Shown here: piece after piece, positions 37,188 to 46,576 of the stretch
How positions within the stretch are numbered: the first letter of the stretch is position 1
How the letters are laid out: each line of letters begins with the position of its first letter
Source: CAYPEL01 sp036479985
GTDB lineage: Bacteria; Pseudomonadota; Gammaproteobacteria; DSM-19610
Assembly (NCBI GenBank): GCA_965224815.1
Contig: CBDDAF010000003.1
Span: forward strand, 1,798,001 to 1,862,000
DNA: 64,000 nucleotides
Direction of reading: 5' to 3'
Made by a program: the position numbers and the translations under genes
The notes under the pieces: generated by a model
What the model was told of the DNA's origin: nothing
The model's database searches: none
The model's input: the letters and a program-made list of their open reading frames with translations, nothing else

Positions 37188-37759
37188 TGGGTCCAGCCAC
37201 CGGTCAGTTTCCAGTCAGAACTAAAATAGGCCCATAAACGAATCGGAGTAGGCAGCGCTTCAACATCAAATAACGCCCGCATCCGCACCCGGTAATCAGC
37301 TTTGGCATATAATTCATCAACGGCAATCAACGGCACATCATAAACATCACCGATGGCATTAAGCGCATCATCAATGTAGCGATAACTTTGCTGCACATCC
37401 TTATTCACATCCTTGACGATGTAACGCCGACTCAAAGCATGAAAATACATCATGTAATGCTGCTTGTGCTCAACAATTACTTCCGGCCACAACCAGTCGC
37501 GTTTACGCACCAGTTCAATTTCCAGGTCAACAACCAACGGCACACCATTATCCAGCGCCTCCTGCACCTTTTCATCCATATCAAACACGACGTGTGCGCT
37601 GGCCCTGTAGATTCCATTCACCAACAGGGTTCTCTCGTTCTCGATGGTAGCATGGTCAGCACTGACCGGAGCACCGTAACAACCTCCCAGTAACAGGCAA
37701 CAGCGCATGAACTGCGCCATACGCCCTGGCAGTTTTGTAATTAAGGCCTCTCTAATCAT
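37169..37759 (-). CDS. DUF4390 protein with N-terminal signal segment
   Basis: 196 residues. A hydrophobic stretch (FMRCCLLLGGCYGAPVSA) suggests export; an internal Met at 14 may be the true start. The family block LEIELVRKRDWLWPE and the C-terminal RLWAYFSSDWKLTGGWTQWRL identify DUF4390. This gene is usually found between rsmB and ntrY, as here, and overlaps both neighbours. Its function is unknown; an envelope role connected to NtrY sensing is only a guess. Confidence 0.88.
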   Translation of the reverse strand: MIREALITKLPGRMAQFMRCCLLLGGCYGAPVSADHATIENERTLLVNGIYRASAHVVFDMDEKVQEALDNGVPLVVDLEIELVRKRDWLWPEVIVEHKQHYMMYFHALSRRYIVKDVNKDVQQSYRYIDDALNAIGDVYDVPLIAVDELYAKADYRVRMRALFDVEALPTPIRLWAYFSSDWKLTGGWTQWRLKP

Positions 37760-39116
37760 TCAAGTCATGCCCAGATTTTTTGACGAGGCAAGCGTAATAA
37801 AAACCATCCATCAAATCTTCACCCGGCAAAATCTGACGCCCCACAGCAAGCGCATGGCCCCACTCTCTATCAATTTTGACTTCTTTACAATCTGGATGCG
37901 ACAAGATAAAACGCTTCATTTGATCAGTATTTTCGCGCTGCAAGATCGAACAGGTAACGTATAACAGCATACCGCCTGGCGAGAGCAAGAGCCACAAAGC
38001 ATCCAGCAAACGTTTTTGCTGTTTTGCCAATTGTTCAATATCTGCTGCGCGCCGTAAAACTTTGATATCCGGATGACGCCGTATGACACCACTCGCCGAG
38101 CACGGTGCATCCAGCAAGATGCGATCAAAATATTTTCCATCCCACCAACTTTCTGTGTCCGCCGCATCAGCTTCCAGCAAGGTCGCTTGCAATTGCAACC
38201 GGTCGAGATTTTCCTGAATTTGCTGTAAGCGGTTTGAATCTATATCCAGCGCAACAATTTCACCCGCTGCTGGCTGAGATTCAAGTAGATGACAGGTTTT
38301 ACCCCCGGGCGCAGCACAGGCATCTAACACGCGCTCGCCCGCTTGCACCGATAAAATATCCGCTGCCAGTTGGGCACCTGCATCCTGCACAGACACACAA
38401 CCCTGTTCGAATCCAGGCAACTTCTCCACGCCGATTGCCTGCGACAAAATCAGTGCCGACTGCACTGCTTTAACCGGCTGACTCATGATGCCTTGCGCAG
38501 AAAGAAAATCTGCATAAGCATGGGTATCCTGGCGCATTTGATTGACACGTAATGTCATCGGTGGACGTTGATTGTTCGCATCAACAATGGCCTCCCATTC
38601 TGCCGGCCAATCCTGACGCAATAGTTTTAAAAACCAGTTTGGGTGCGCCCAACGGGTTGCTGGCTTACGATCCAGTTCTTCCTGCAAAGTCTGCATTTTA
38701 CGCTGGCAGTTACGTAACACGGCATTCACTACACCGGTTGCCCAGTCTTTTCCAAGTGCACGTGCGGCTTCAACGGTTTCGTGAATCACTGCGTGTGCGG
38801 GTTTGTCGAGATACAGCAACTGGTAAAAACCAGCCAGTATCAGCATGTGAACAATCTGTTCGCGCGGTTTGAATGGACGCGACAACAGTATTTCTGACAA
38901 CCCCTGTAAACGCGGATACCAGCGCAAAACGCCGTAACAGAGTTCCTGAGTCAAGGCGCGATCGGTATCTACTTTAAGATCAGGTAATTTCTGATTTAGC
39001 TGTCCAGTGAGTGACTTGCCATCACTAATCACGCTCAGCAGAATACTTGCCGCGACTGCGCGTGAAGTTGAGTTATTACTACTACCTCTGTTTCGGCTCA
39101 AAGCTGCATTACCCAT
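37752..39116 (-). CDS. rsmB: 16S rRNA m5C967 methyltransferase RsmB
   Basis: 454 residues. An NusB-like RNA-binding N-terminal domain (SRAVAASILLSVISDG) is joined to a Rossmann methyltransferase with the SAM motif DACAAPGGKTCHLLE. The two catalytic cysteines are in DAPCSASGVIRRHPDIK and VTCSILQREN. It methylates C967 of 16S rRNA. It forms the def-fmt-rsmB translation cluster, 6 bp after fmt. Confidence 0.96.
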   Translation of the reverse strand: MGNAALSRNRGSSNNSTSRAVAASILLSVISDGKSLTGQLNQKLPDLKVDTDRALTQELCYGVLRWYPRLQGLSEILLSRPFKPREQIVHMLILAGFYQLLYLDKPAHAVIHETVEAARALGKDWATGVVNAVLRNCQRKMQTLQEELDRKPATRWAHPNWFLKLLRQDWPAEWEAIVDANNQRPPMTLRVNQMRQDTHAYADFLSAQGIMSQPVKAVQSALILSQAIGVEKLPGFEQGCVSVQDAGAQLAADILSVQAGERVLDACAAPGGKTCHLLESQPAAGEIVALDIDSNRLQQIQENLDRLQLQATLLEADAADTESWWDGKYFDRILLDAPCSASGVIRRHPDIKVLRRAADIEQLAKQQKRLLDALWLLLSPGGMLLYVTCSILQRENTDQMKRFILSHPDCKEVKIDREWGHALAVGRQILPGEDLMDGFYYACLVKKSGHDLND

Positions 39117-39122
39117 ACAGGG

Positions 39123-40049
39123 CTAGCTAAACACAACCGACTTCATGGTGTGCGCATTCAAAAACTGGGCAGCCGTCAGACGCTTGCCGCCAGGCAGCTG
39201 AACTTCCTGTAATCGCAGTTCGGCTTTACCACAGGCAACGAGTATGCCGTGCTTATCTGTGGAAAGCACTGAGCCAGGTTTTTTATCACCCGCATAGTCG
39301 GCGGGCACACTCTTCCAGATACGCAGCACGTGATCATCATATTGGGTTTGTGCTACTGGCCAGGGATTAAACGCACGCACCTGGCGATCAATCTGTCCGG
39401 CAGTTTGTGACCAGTCGATCACTGCTTCACTCTTTTGTAATTTCTTAGCATAAGTTGCCAGCTGATCATCCTGTACAACTGCGGTTAGTGATTTATTTTC
39501 CAATTTATCCAAATTAGCGGCGAGTAAGCGAGCAGACATCTCACTCAATCTATCATGCAACTCTCCACCAGTATCCGACTCAGTTATGTTGCAAGTATCC
39601 GAGGCCAAAACCGGCCCAGTATCCAGACCGGCCTCCATCTGCATAAGACAGACACCAGTGGTTGCATCACCTGCCAGAATGGCGCGTTGAATCGGCGCAG
39701 CACCCCGCCAGCGAGGTAGTAAAGAAGCATGCAGATTGACACAACCTAATCCGGGAACGTCCAAAATAGACTGGGGCAGCAATAATCCATAGGCCACCAC
39801 GACCATGAGGTCTGGCTGTAAATCTTTGAGAATTTGGTGTTGTTCTGACGGCTTAAGGCTGGCAGGTTGAAATATCGGCAACTCATGTTGCACGGCCAGC
39901 TGCTTGACCGGACTCTGTTGCAATTTTCGACCCCGGCCAGCAGGACGATCTGGCTGGGAGTAAACGCCCACAACTGAGTGCGCGCTGTCGATCAAAGTCT
40001 GAAGAACCGGCACCGAAAAATCCGGCGTACCCGCAAAAATGATCCGCAT
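39123..40049 (-). CDS. fmt: Methionyl-tRNA formyltransferase Fmt
   Basis: Formylates initiator Met-tRNA. 308 residues with MRIIFAGTPDFSVPVLQTL, the catalytic block NLHASLLPRWRGAAPIQRAI (Asn and His) and the downstream D in MEAGLDTGPVL. A C-terminal OB-like domain binds tRNA. Directly after def (5 bp gap). Confidence 0.97.
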   Translation of the reverse strand: MRIIFAGTPDFSVPVLQTLIDSAHSVVGVYSQPDRPAGRGRKLQQSPVKQLAVQHELPIFQPASLKPSEQHQILKDLQPDLMVVVAYGLLLPQSILDVPGLGCVNLHASLLPRWRGAAPIQRAILAGDATTGVCLMQMEAGLDTGPVLASDTCNITESDTGGELHDRLSEMSARLLAANLDKLENKSLTAVVQDDQLATYAKKLQKSEAVIDWSQTAGQIDRQVRAFNPWPVAQTQYDDHVLRIWKSVPADYAGDKKPGSVLSTDKHGILVACGKAELRLQEVQLPGGKRLTAAQFLNAHTMKSVVFS

Positions 40050-40054
40050 TAAGT

Positions 40055-40597
40055 TTAGATAACCGTTTGTGCCTGTCCGGCAGACGAGTCGACGTTATTG
40101 GGGTGGCGCTGTTGTTTTTCGAGTTTTTTACGAATCCGAGTCCGCTTCAGCTGAGATAAATAGTCGACAAACAACTTGCCATCCAGGTGGTCAATTTCAT
40201 GCTGGATACAGATGGCTAACAGACCATCGACAGATAATTCAATTGCTTCACCTTGCCGATCCAACGCCCTCACCTTGATATGTTCGGCTCGCTGGACAGA
40301 TTCAAATACACCTGGAACAGACAAACAGCCCTCCTCCATTTCCTCGATGCCGTCCTTTTCTATCAGTTCCGGGTTGATCAATACCACGGGCTGATCCTTT
40401 TCTTCACTGATATCGATAACGATTAGCCGCTTATGAATATTGACCTGGGTCGCCGCCAGGCCGATCCCAGGCGCGTCGTACATGGTCTCGAACATATCAT
40501 CTATAAGGGTACGCAGCGCGTCATCTACCCGCTCGACCGGCTTTGCAACCTTACGCAACCGTGGATCAGGGAAATACAGGATATTCAGAATTGCCAT
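40055..40597 (-). CDS. def: Peptide deformylase Def
   Basis: Removes the N-formyl group from nascent proteins. 180 residues. Three family motifs are intact: GIGLAATQV, EGCLSVPGV (metal Cys) and QHEIDHLDGKLF (two metal His plus catalytic Glu). First gene of def-fmt-rsmB, divergent from the lysM-dprA run. Confidence 0.97.
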   Translation of the reverse strand: MAILNILYFPDPRLRKVAKPVERVDDALRTLIDDMFETMYDAPGIGLAATQVNIHKRLIVIDISEEKDQPVVLINPELIEKDGIEEMEEGCLSVPGVFESVQRAEHIKVRALDRQGEAIELSVDGLLAICIQHEIDHLDGKLFVDYLSQLKRTRIRKKLEKQQRHPNNVDSSAGQAQTVI

Positions 40598-40829
40598 ATT
40601 ATTATCGTCACAAAGTGTCTATGACTATTGATTACGCACTCTAACATAGTGAACAGGCTACTGTTTGTTCAAAACCCGTCAAATACCCGGCAGTTTATGC
40701 GAGATATCGTAAAATGTAAATTATCGCTACACTCCCAACCCTGACTGCCGTTAACTATCATCGAATTAGAGCATTAACGCCTGTTAAGGCAGTATTTTTT
40801 TGGCACAACCCGGACGCAAAGGGACGCTT

Positions 40830-41876
40830 ATGTCTAACTATAAATCTCTAGCACTGGCACTGACTCTTATGGTCACCAGCGCTTTCGCAAACCAGGGCTC
40901 ACTTAAAGATGGGCACCCCGATCACTATGTGGTCAAAAAAGGCGATACCTTATGGGATATTTCTGCCTTATTTCTCAATAGCCCATGGCTATGGCCAGAA
41001 ATTTGGTATGTTAACCCGCAAGTCAGCAATCCACACCTTATATACCCGGGTGACGAACTGACTCTGGTCTATGTGGATGGTAAACCGCAGCTGCGCATCA
41101 ATCGGCGTGGCAAACGTGGTGGCCTGAAACTATCCCCACGCGCCCGTCCTGAAAGTCTGGACAACGCGATTCCAACGATTCCGCTAGATGCTATCCAGCA
41201 GTTTCTGTCTAAACCCCTGGTTGTCGGTAAAGACGAACTTGCCAAGGCTGCCTATGTGGTCTCCAGTGCTGGTGAGCATTTGATTACCGGTGCGGGTGAC
41301 CGTGTCTACCTACGTGGCGTCAGCGATGATGCGACAATCGGTCAAAATCTTTTCCGCCCTGGAGATGCCTATATTGATCCCGATAGTGGAGAAATTCTGG
41401 GCTACGAAGCCAAATACCTGGGTGAAGGCAAGATAAGCCGCAGCGGTGATCCAAGCACGCTACAGCTAACGCGCACTACTCGCGAAATCAATATAGGTGA
41501 TCGTGCCTTACCGATTGAAAATGAGTCAATCCACCCCTACTTTTCACCGCACCCTACCAGTGAAGATATGGATGGTTCAATCATCTCTGTACTTGACGGT
41601 GTCAGCCAGATCGGCCAATACCAGATTGTGATAATCAACCGTGGTACTCGTGAAGGCGTTGATGTCGGTACCGTTATGTCGATTGAGCAAAAAGGCGCTC
41701 TGATACGCGATCAAGTCAGCCGCAAACGCAACGACCTGGTTCAGTTACCCGACGAAAAAGCCGGTCTGCTGATGGTGTTCCGCACCTTTGAAAAAGTCAG
41801 CTACGCTTTGATCCTAAAAGCAACCGAAGCTTTACACGTCGGCGACAAAGTACGCCATCCTGATAATCTCAGCTGA
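40830..41876 (+). CDS. Exported LysM peptidoglycan-binding protein upstream of dprA
   Basis: 348 residues from the ATG after GGGACG; it begins MSNYKSLALALTLMVTSAFA, a signal peptide. The LysM domain (YVVKKGDTLWDISALFLNSPWLWPEIWYVNP) is at residues ~35-85. The remainder is a conserved beta-rich region found in LysM proteins that stand before dprA in many gammaproteobacteria. It should bind the cell wall; its precise role is unknown. An in-frame TTG ten codons upstream would hide the signal peptide. A terminator follows. Confidence 0.9.
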   Translation: MSNYKSLALALTLMVTSAFANQGSLKDGHPDHYVVKKGDTLWDISALFLNSPWLWPEIWYVNPQVSNPHLIYPGDELTLVYVDGKPQLRINRRGKRGGLKLSPRARPESLDNAIPTIPLDAIQQFLSKPLVVGKDELAKAAYVVSSAGEHLITGAGDRVYLRGVSDDATIGQNLFRPGDAYIDPDSGEILGYEAKYLGEGKISRSGDPSTLQLTRTTREINIGDRALPIENESIHPYFSPHPTSEDMDGSIISVLDGVSQIGQYQIVIINRGTREGVDVGTVMSIEQKGALIRDQVSRKRNDLVQLPDEKAGLLMVFRTFEKVSYALILKATEALHVGDKVRHPDNLS

Positions 41877-41904
41877 GATCACCGTTTTAGCTTAGATCTA
41901 CTCA

Positions 41905-41937
41905 AACACCGGGCTTTTTAGCCCGGTGTTCATTTTT
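41905..41937 (+). terminator. Terminator after the LysM gene
   Basis: AACACCGGGCT and AGCCCGGTGTT form an 11-bp stem around TTTT, followed by CATTTTT. It lies 28 bases after the stop codon, separating the LysM gene from dprA. Confidence 0.85.
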
Positions 41938-41974
41938 ACAGCAATACCTTTTATCATGTCCATGTGAAATCAAC

Positions 41975-43156
41975 ATGGATACTCAAGGAATGAGTGCAAA
42001 CAACCTACCTATAGCTGACTCTGAAACTCCTCCTCAGAGAAATTCGGCACTGCGTTACTGGCTAGCGCTGTTACATACGTCCGGCGTAGGCCCGGTCACC
42101 TGCCATCGCTTGCTCGACAAATTCTCTGACCCGAAGGCCTTATTCTCACTGCCAGCCAGTGAACTGCGGCAAGCCGGAGTACCCCAGTCAGTGGCTGAAG
42201 CCTTGCAAAGGCCTGATTGGTCATCCGTTGACCAGGACATGCATTGGCTCCAGGGGAAAGACAATCACCTGATCACCTGTCAGGATCCGGAATTCCCTCA
42301 ATTGCTCATTGAAAGCGGTCAGCCGCCACCAGTACTTTTTGTTCACGGCCAGCTTGAAACGCTCACGCAACTACAAATTGCTATCGTAGGCAGCCGTCAC
42401 CCGACCCGCGGCGGCGAACAAAATGCAAAGGCGTTTGCCCACCATCTTGCCGGGCAGGGGCTTGTGATAACCAGCGGCCTGGCGCTTGGCATCGACGCTG
42501 CAGCCCATCAAGGTGCGCTGGATGCAGGCGGACAAACTATTGCCGTGATGGGCACCGGTCTCGATCGCGTCTATCCAGCCAGCAACCGCGAGCTTGCCCA
42601 CCGTATTGCAGAACAGGGCGCCCTGATATCTGAACTGCCGCCTGGCACACCACCACTGGCGCAGAATTTCCCGCGCCGCAACCGAATAATCAGCGGCATA
42701 AGTCTGGGCGTTCTGGTCGTGGAAGCCGCACAGCGTTCCGGCTCATTAATTACCGCCCGTTGCGCGCTGGACCAGGGTCGCGATGTGTTTGCGATCCCTG
42801 GATCCATCCATAACCCCTTATCACGCGGTTGCCATGAATTAATCCGCAACGGCGCAAAACTGGTTGAAACTGCCGAACATATTCTCGAAGAACTCGGCTC
42901 ACTGGCGTTGGGGGAAATAACTAGCAGGCAGACCGCGGCCAGCGCTGTTGATAACCCGGCAGAAATGGATAATGAATATCTGCAGTTACTAGAACAAATG
43001 GCATATGACCCGGTATCCGTGGATGAATTGGTTAGCCGCAGTGGATTGACGCCGGAACAGCTTTCCTCCATGCTGCTGGTACTTGAGCTTGAGGGGTATG
43101 TTGCCTCTAGTCATGGTGGCCGCTATACGCGCATCCGGAAAGAGAGCCTGACATGA
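41975..43156 (+). CDS. dprA: DNA-processing protein DprA (Smf)
   Basis: 393 residues. An N-terminal SAM/HhH-like region is followed by the Rossmann DprA core (VGSRHPTRGGEQNA, TSGLALGIDAAAHQGAL, FPRRNRIISG) and a C-terminal winged helix. It protects incoming single-stranded DNA and loads RecA in transformable bacteria, but it is present in most genomes. The stop overlaps the smg start (ATGA). A second ATG five codons in is possible. Confidence 0.95.
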   Translation: MDTQGMSANNLPIADSETPPQRNSALRYWLALLHTSGVGPVTCHRLLDKFSDPKALFSLPASELRQAGVPQSVAEALQRPDWSSVDQDMHWLQGKDNHLITCQDPEFPQLLIESGQPPPVLFVHGQLETLTQLQIAIVGSRHPTRGGEQNAKAFAHHLAGQGLVITSGLALGIDAAAHQGALDAGGQTIAVMGTGLDRVYPASNRELAHRIAEQGALISELPPGTPPLAQNFPRRNRIISGISLGVLVVEAAQRSGSLITARCALDQGRDVFAIPGSIHNPLSRGCHELIRNGAKLVETAEHILEELGSLALGEITSRQTAASAVDNPAEMDNEYLQLLEQMAYDPVSVDELVSRSGLTPEQLSSMLLVLELEGYVASSHGGRYTRIRKESLT

Positions 43157-43632
43157 AAGAAGATATGTTCGATGTACTTATGTATCTGTTTGAAAACTAC
43201 TATCTGGAAGATGAAGCGCATCAGACACCCGACCGTGAATTGATTCAAACCGAATTACTCGAAGCGGGTTTTCCGGCAACTGAAGTAAATCAGGCATTTG
43301 ACTGGCTGGAAGGCCTGGTAAATCAACAAGGTTCTGGCCTGCAGAATCCGCAAACAGCCAATGCCATCCGTATTTTTTCTACGGAAGAATGTGACCGTAT
43401 GGATACCGAGTGCCGGGGTTTTTTGCTGTTTCTCGAACAAATGGGTATCTTGAACAGTGCCAGCCGTGAACACGTCATCGAACGCGCCATGGCACTGGAC
43501 ACCGATGATTTTGATATCGGACAACTTAAATGGGTGGTATTGATGGTGTTGTTTAACCAGCCAGGCGAAGAAGCTGCCTACGCCTGGATTGAAGACCTGG
43601 TGTTTGACAACCTGTCAACGTACCTGCATTAA
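43153..43632 (+). CDS. smg: Smg protein (DUF494)
   Basis: 159 residues, MKEDMFDVLMYLFENYYLEDE then AFDWLEGL and a C-terminal LKWVVLMVLFNQPGEEAAYAWIEDLVFD, the signature of Smg/DUF494. Its function is unknown. Overlaps dprA by four bases, the usual arrangement. Confidence 0.94.
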   Translation: MKEDMFDVLMYLFENYYLEDEAHQTPDRELIQTELLEAGFPATEVNQAFDWLEGLVNQQGSGLQNPQTANAIRIFSTEECDRMDTECRGFLLFLEQMGILNSASREHVIERAMALDTDDFDIGQLKWVVLMVLFNQPGEEAAYAWIEDLVFDNLSTYLH

Positions 43633-43659
43633 ATTTGCTATCTGTGGAGATAAATTACT

Positions 43660-43686
43660 AGCCGCGCTTCAATAGCGCGGCTTTTT
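43660..43686 (+). terminator. Terminator between smg and topA
   Basis: AGCCGCGCT pairs with AGCGCGGCT (9 bp, loop TCAAT) and TTTT follows. It lies only 11 bases before the topA ATG, so topA probably has its own promoter or is partly uncoupled from dprA-smg. Confidence 0.8.
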
Positions 43687-43696
43687 AACTACTGGT

Positions 43697-46009
43697 ATGA
43701 GTAAAAATATAGTCATCGTCGAATCACCGGCGAAGTGTAAAACCATCAAGAAATATCTTGGCAAAGGCTTTGATGTATTGGCCTCCTATGGTCATGTCCG
43801 CGACTTGATCCCCAAAGAAGGCGCGGTGGATACTGAAAATGACTTTGCCATGAAATACCAGATCATCGAACGTAACGCAAAGCACGTAGATGCCATTATC
43901 AAGGCACTGAAAAAAGCTGATAACCTGTATCTGGCAACTGATCCGGATCGCGAAGGTGAAGCAATATCCTGGCACCTGCACGAATTACTGAAAGACCGCG
44001 GCATCCTGAAAAACAAAAAAACTTACCGGGTGGTTTTCAATGAAATCACCAAGCGCGCGATCCAGGAAGCCATGCAACAACCGCGCGAACTGTCCACCCA
44101 TATGGTCAATGCACAGCAGGCGCGCCGCGCACTAGACTACCTGGTTGGCTTCAATCTATCGCCGCTACTCTGGAAAAAAATCCGCCGCGGCCTGTCGGCC
44201 GGCCGGGTGCAAAGTCCGGCTCTGCGAATGATTGTTGAGCGCGAAGAAGAAATTGAAAAATTTGAGGCGCGTGAATACTGGACCATTGAAGCTGACTTCG
44301 AAAAGGACAAACAGTCTTTTGAGGGACGCTTGACCCGGCTGCATGGCGATAAGCTGGAACAGTTTACGATCATTGAAGAAAAAACGGCTAACAAGGTTCA
44401 AAAAGAACTCGAAAAAGCCGCTGGTGGAAAACTAACCGTTGCCAGCATCGAAAAGAAACAGCGCAAACGTAACCCCGCCGCACCTTTTACTACCTCAACG
44501 CTGCAACAGGAAGCTTCGCGCAAGCTGGGCTTTGGCGCTAGCCGCACTATGCGCGTTGCCCAGCAATTATATGAAGGTATCGACATCGGCCAGGGCGCCG
44601 TTGGTCTGATCACTTATATGCGTACAGATTCGGTTAACCTGGCAGGTGAAGCTCTCGATGAAATACGTGAGCTAATCGTTGAACGTTACGGTAAGGACAA
44701 CCTACCCGAACAGATTAGAACCTTTAAAACCAAAGCAAAGAATGCGCAGGAAGCACACGAAGCGGTTCGTCCGACATCGGCAAAAAATCTGCCCGATGAC
44801 ATCAAAACCCATCTCAGTGTCGAGCAGTTCAAACTCTATAGCCTGATCTGGAAACGTACCGTTGCCTGCCAGATGATCCACGCCACCATTCATACGGTCG
44901 GCGTCGACTTCGAATGCGGCAAAGACAACATGCTGCGCGCCACCGGCTCGACGCTGGTAACTCCTGGTTTCATTACCGTCTATCAGGAAGGCGTGGATGA
45001 TGCGGCTAAAAACAAGAGTGACGAAGAAAATCAGTTGCCGCCGCTTGAAAAAGGCGATGTGGTTGCACTCAAGGCAATACGCCCCGAACAACATTTCACT
45101 GAGCCACCACCACGCTTCAGTGAAGCCAGCCTGGTCAAGACACTGGAAGAATACGGCATCGGCCGTCCATCGACCTATGCCTCGATTATTTCGACACTGC
45201 AAAACCGGGAATACGTCACGCTGGATAAAAAACGTTTCTATCCAACCGATGTAGGCCGGGTAGTCAGCCGTTTCCTCTCAAACCATTTCACCAAATACGT
45301 CGATTACGATTTTACCGCCAAGCTGGAAGACGAACTCGACTCTGTCTCCCGCGGAGAGAAAGAATGGATACCTTTGATGAAGGAATTCTGGCGGCCCTTC
45401 AAAGATTTGGTAATCGATAAAGAAAGCAGTGTTTCACGCAATGAAGTCACCACCGAAGCCCTCGATGAAGAATGCCCGAAATGTAGCAAACCTCTAAATA
45501 TCAGGCTTGGCCGACGCGGGCGTTTTGTCGGGTGTACGGGATACCCGGAATGTGACTACACACGCAACATCGATGGTGATGGTAACCAGAGTGAACCGGA
45601 GGTCGTGGAAGGCAGAACCTGCCCGGAATGCAGTTCACCACTGATCATCCGCAGTGGCCGCTACGGTAAATTTATCGGTTGCAGCAGTTATCCGGACTGT
45701 AAATTCATCGAGCCACTGGAAAAACCGGAAGACAGTGGCATCACTTGCCCCAAGTGCAACAAAGCCACAATCCTTAAACGAAAGTCCCGGCGTGGTAAAA
45801 TTTTCTTTTCCTGCTCGGCTTATCCAGACTGTGATTACGCCATCTGGAACCTGCCTGTCAAAGGCCCGTGCCCTGAATGCAACTGGCCCATTCTGTCTAT
45901 TAAAACCACGAAAAAACGTGGCACCGAACGGGTTTGTCCGCAACAGGATTGCAAGTTTTCGGAACCGTATGAAATTGAAGAAACCGAAGAAGAACCAAAA
46001 GCTGATTGA
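43697..46009 (+). CDS. topA: DNA topoisomerase I TopA
   Basis: Relaxes negative supercoils. 770 residues. An N-terminal TOPRIM domain (NIVIVESPAKCKTIKKYLGKG, ATDPDREGEAISWHL) precedes the active-site tyrosine Y307 in ITYMRTDSVNL. The C-terminal third holds four zinc-finger-like repeats with Cys pairs (CPKCSKP, CPECSSP, CPKCNKA, CPECNWP), followed by an acidic tail. Confidence 0.97.
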   Translation: MSKNIVIVESPAKCKTIKKYLGKGFDVLASYGHVRDLIPKEGAVDTENDFAMKYQIIERNAKHVDAIIKALKKADNLYLATDPDREGEAISWHLHELLKDRGILKNKKTYRVVFNEITKRAIQEAMQQPRELSTHMVNAQQARRALDYLVGFNLSPLLWKKIRRGLSAGRVQSPALRMIVEREEEIEKFEAREYWTIEADFEKDKQSFEGRLTRLHGDKLEQFTIIEEKTANKVQKELEKAAGGKLTVASIEKKQRKRNPAAPFTTSTLQQEASRKLGFGASRTMRVAQQLYEGIDIGQGAVGLITYMRTDSVNLAGEALDEIRELIVERYGKDNLPEQIRTFKTKAKNAQEAHEAVRPTSAKNLPDDIKTHLSVEQFKLYSLIWKRTVACQMIHATIHTVGVDFECGKDNMLRATGSTLVTPGFITVYQEGVDDAAKNKSDEENQLPPLEKGDVVALKAIRPEQHFTEPPPRFSEASLVKTLEEYGIGRPSTYASIISTLQNREYVTLDKKRFYPTDVGRVVSRFLSNHFTKYVDYDFTAKLEDELDSVSRGEKEWIPLMKEFWRPFKDLVIDKESSVSRNEVTTEALDEECPKCSKPLNIRLGRRGRFVGCTGYPECDYTRNIDGDGNQSEPEVVEGRTCPECSSPLIIRSGRYGKFIGCSSYPDCKFIEPLEKPEDSGITCPKCNKATILKRKSRRGKIFFSCSAYPDCDYAIWNLPVKGPCPECNWPILSIKTTKKRGTERVCPQQDCKFSEPYEIEETEEEPKAD

Positions 46010-46572
46010 GCAAACCGCCGACACATCAACATCTTAAACGGGCCGTCCGGATACTGCGTCAGGGCGGTCTCATTGCCTATCCTACAGAGGCAGTTTATGG
46101 CCTGGGTTGTGACCCTTTGAACCCAACAGCAGTTTACCGCTTACTGGCACTTAAACAGCGCAAGCCCACCAAAGGTCTGATTCTGATAGCCGCCAATTTC
46201 AAGCAACTAAAACCGTTCCTGTTACCCTTAAAGAAAAAATTCAAAAAACAAATATCAAAAACCTGGCCCGGCCCCGTCACCTGGTTATTACCCGCGCGCC
46301 CTGAATGTCCGACATGGCTAACCGGAAATCATTATACCCTCGCTGTCCGCGTTACCGCGCACCCAGGCTGTCGTGAACTGTGCCAGATGTTACATAGCCC
46401 ACTTATTTCTACCAGTGCAAATTTCAGTCAGAAACGGCCAACTAGCCGCAAACTGGTTATCATGAAACAGTTTGGCCAGGACATCGATTACATACTGCCG
46501 GGTGAAACGGGCACTCTTGCTAAACCAACTGAGATACGCACACAACAAGGTAAGCTAATCCGAACCGGATAA
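46006..46572 (+). CDS. tsaC: L-threonylcarbamoyladenylate synthase TsaC (Sua5/YrdC family)
   Basis: Makes the threonylcarbamoyl-AMP needed for t6A37 in ANN-decoding tRNAs. 188 residues with LRQGGLIAYPTEAVYGLGCDP, KQRKPTKGLILIA and PLISTSANFS. It starts at a TTG that overlaps the topA stop (TTGA); no better start lies downstream before the conserved region. Next to hemF (5 bp), as is common. Confidence 0.94.
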   Translation: MSKPPTHQHLKRAVRILRQGGLIAYPTEAVYGLGCDPLNPTAVYRLLALKQRKPTKGLILIAANFKQLKPFLLPLKKKFKKQISKTWPGPVTWLLPARPECPTWLTGNHYTLAVRVTAHPGCRELCQMLHSPLISTSANFSQKRPTSRKLVIMKQFGQDIDYILPGETGTLAKPTEIRTQQGKLIRTG

Positions 46573-46576
46573 TAGT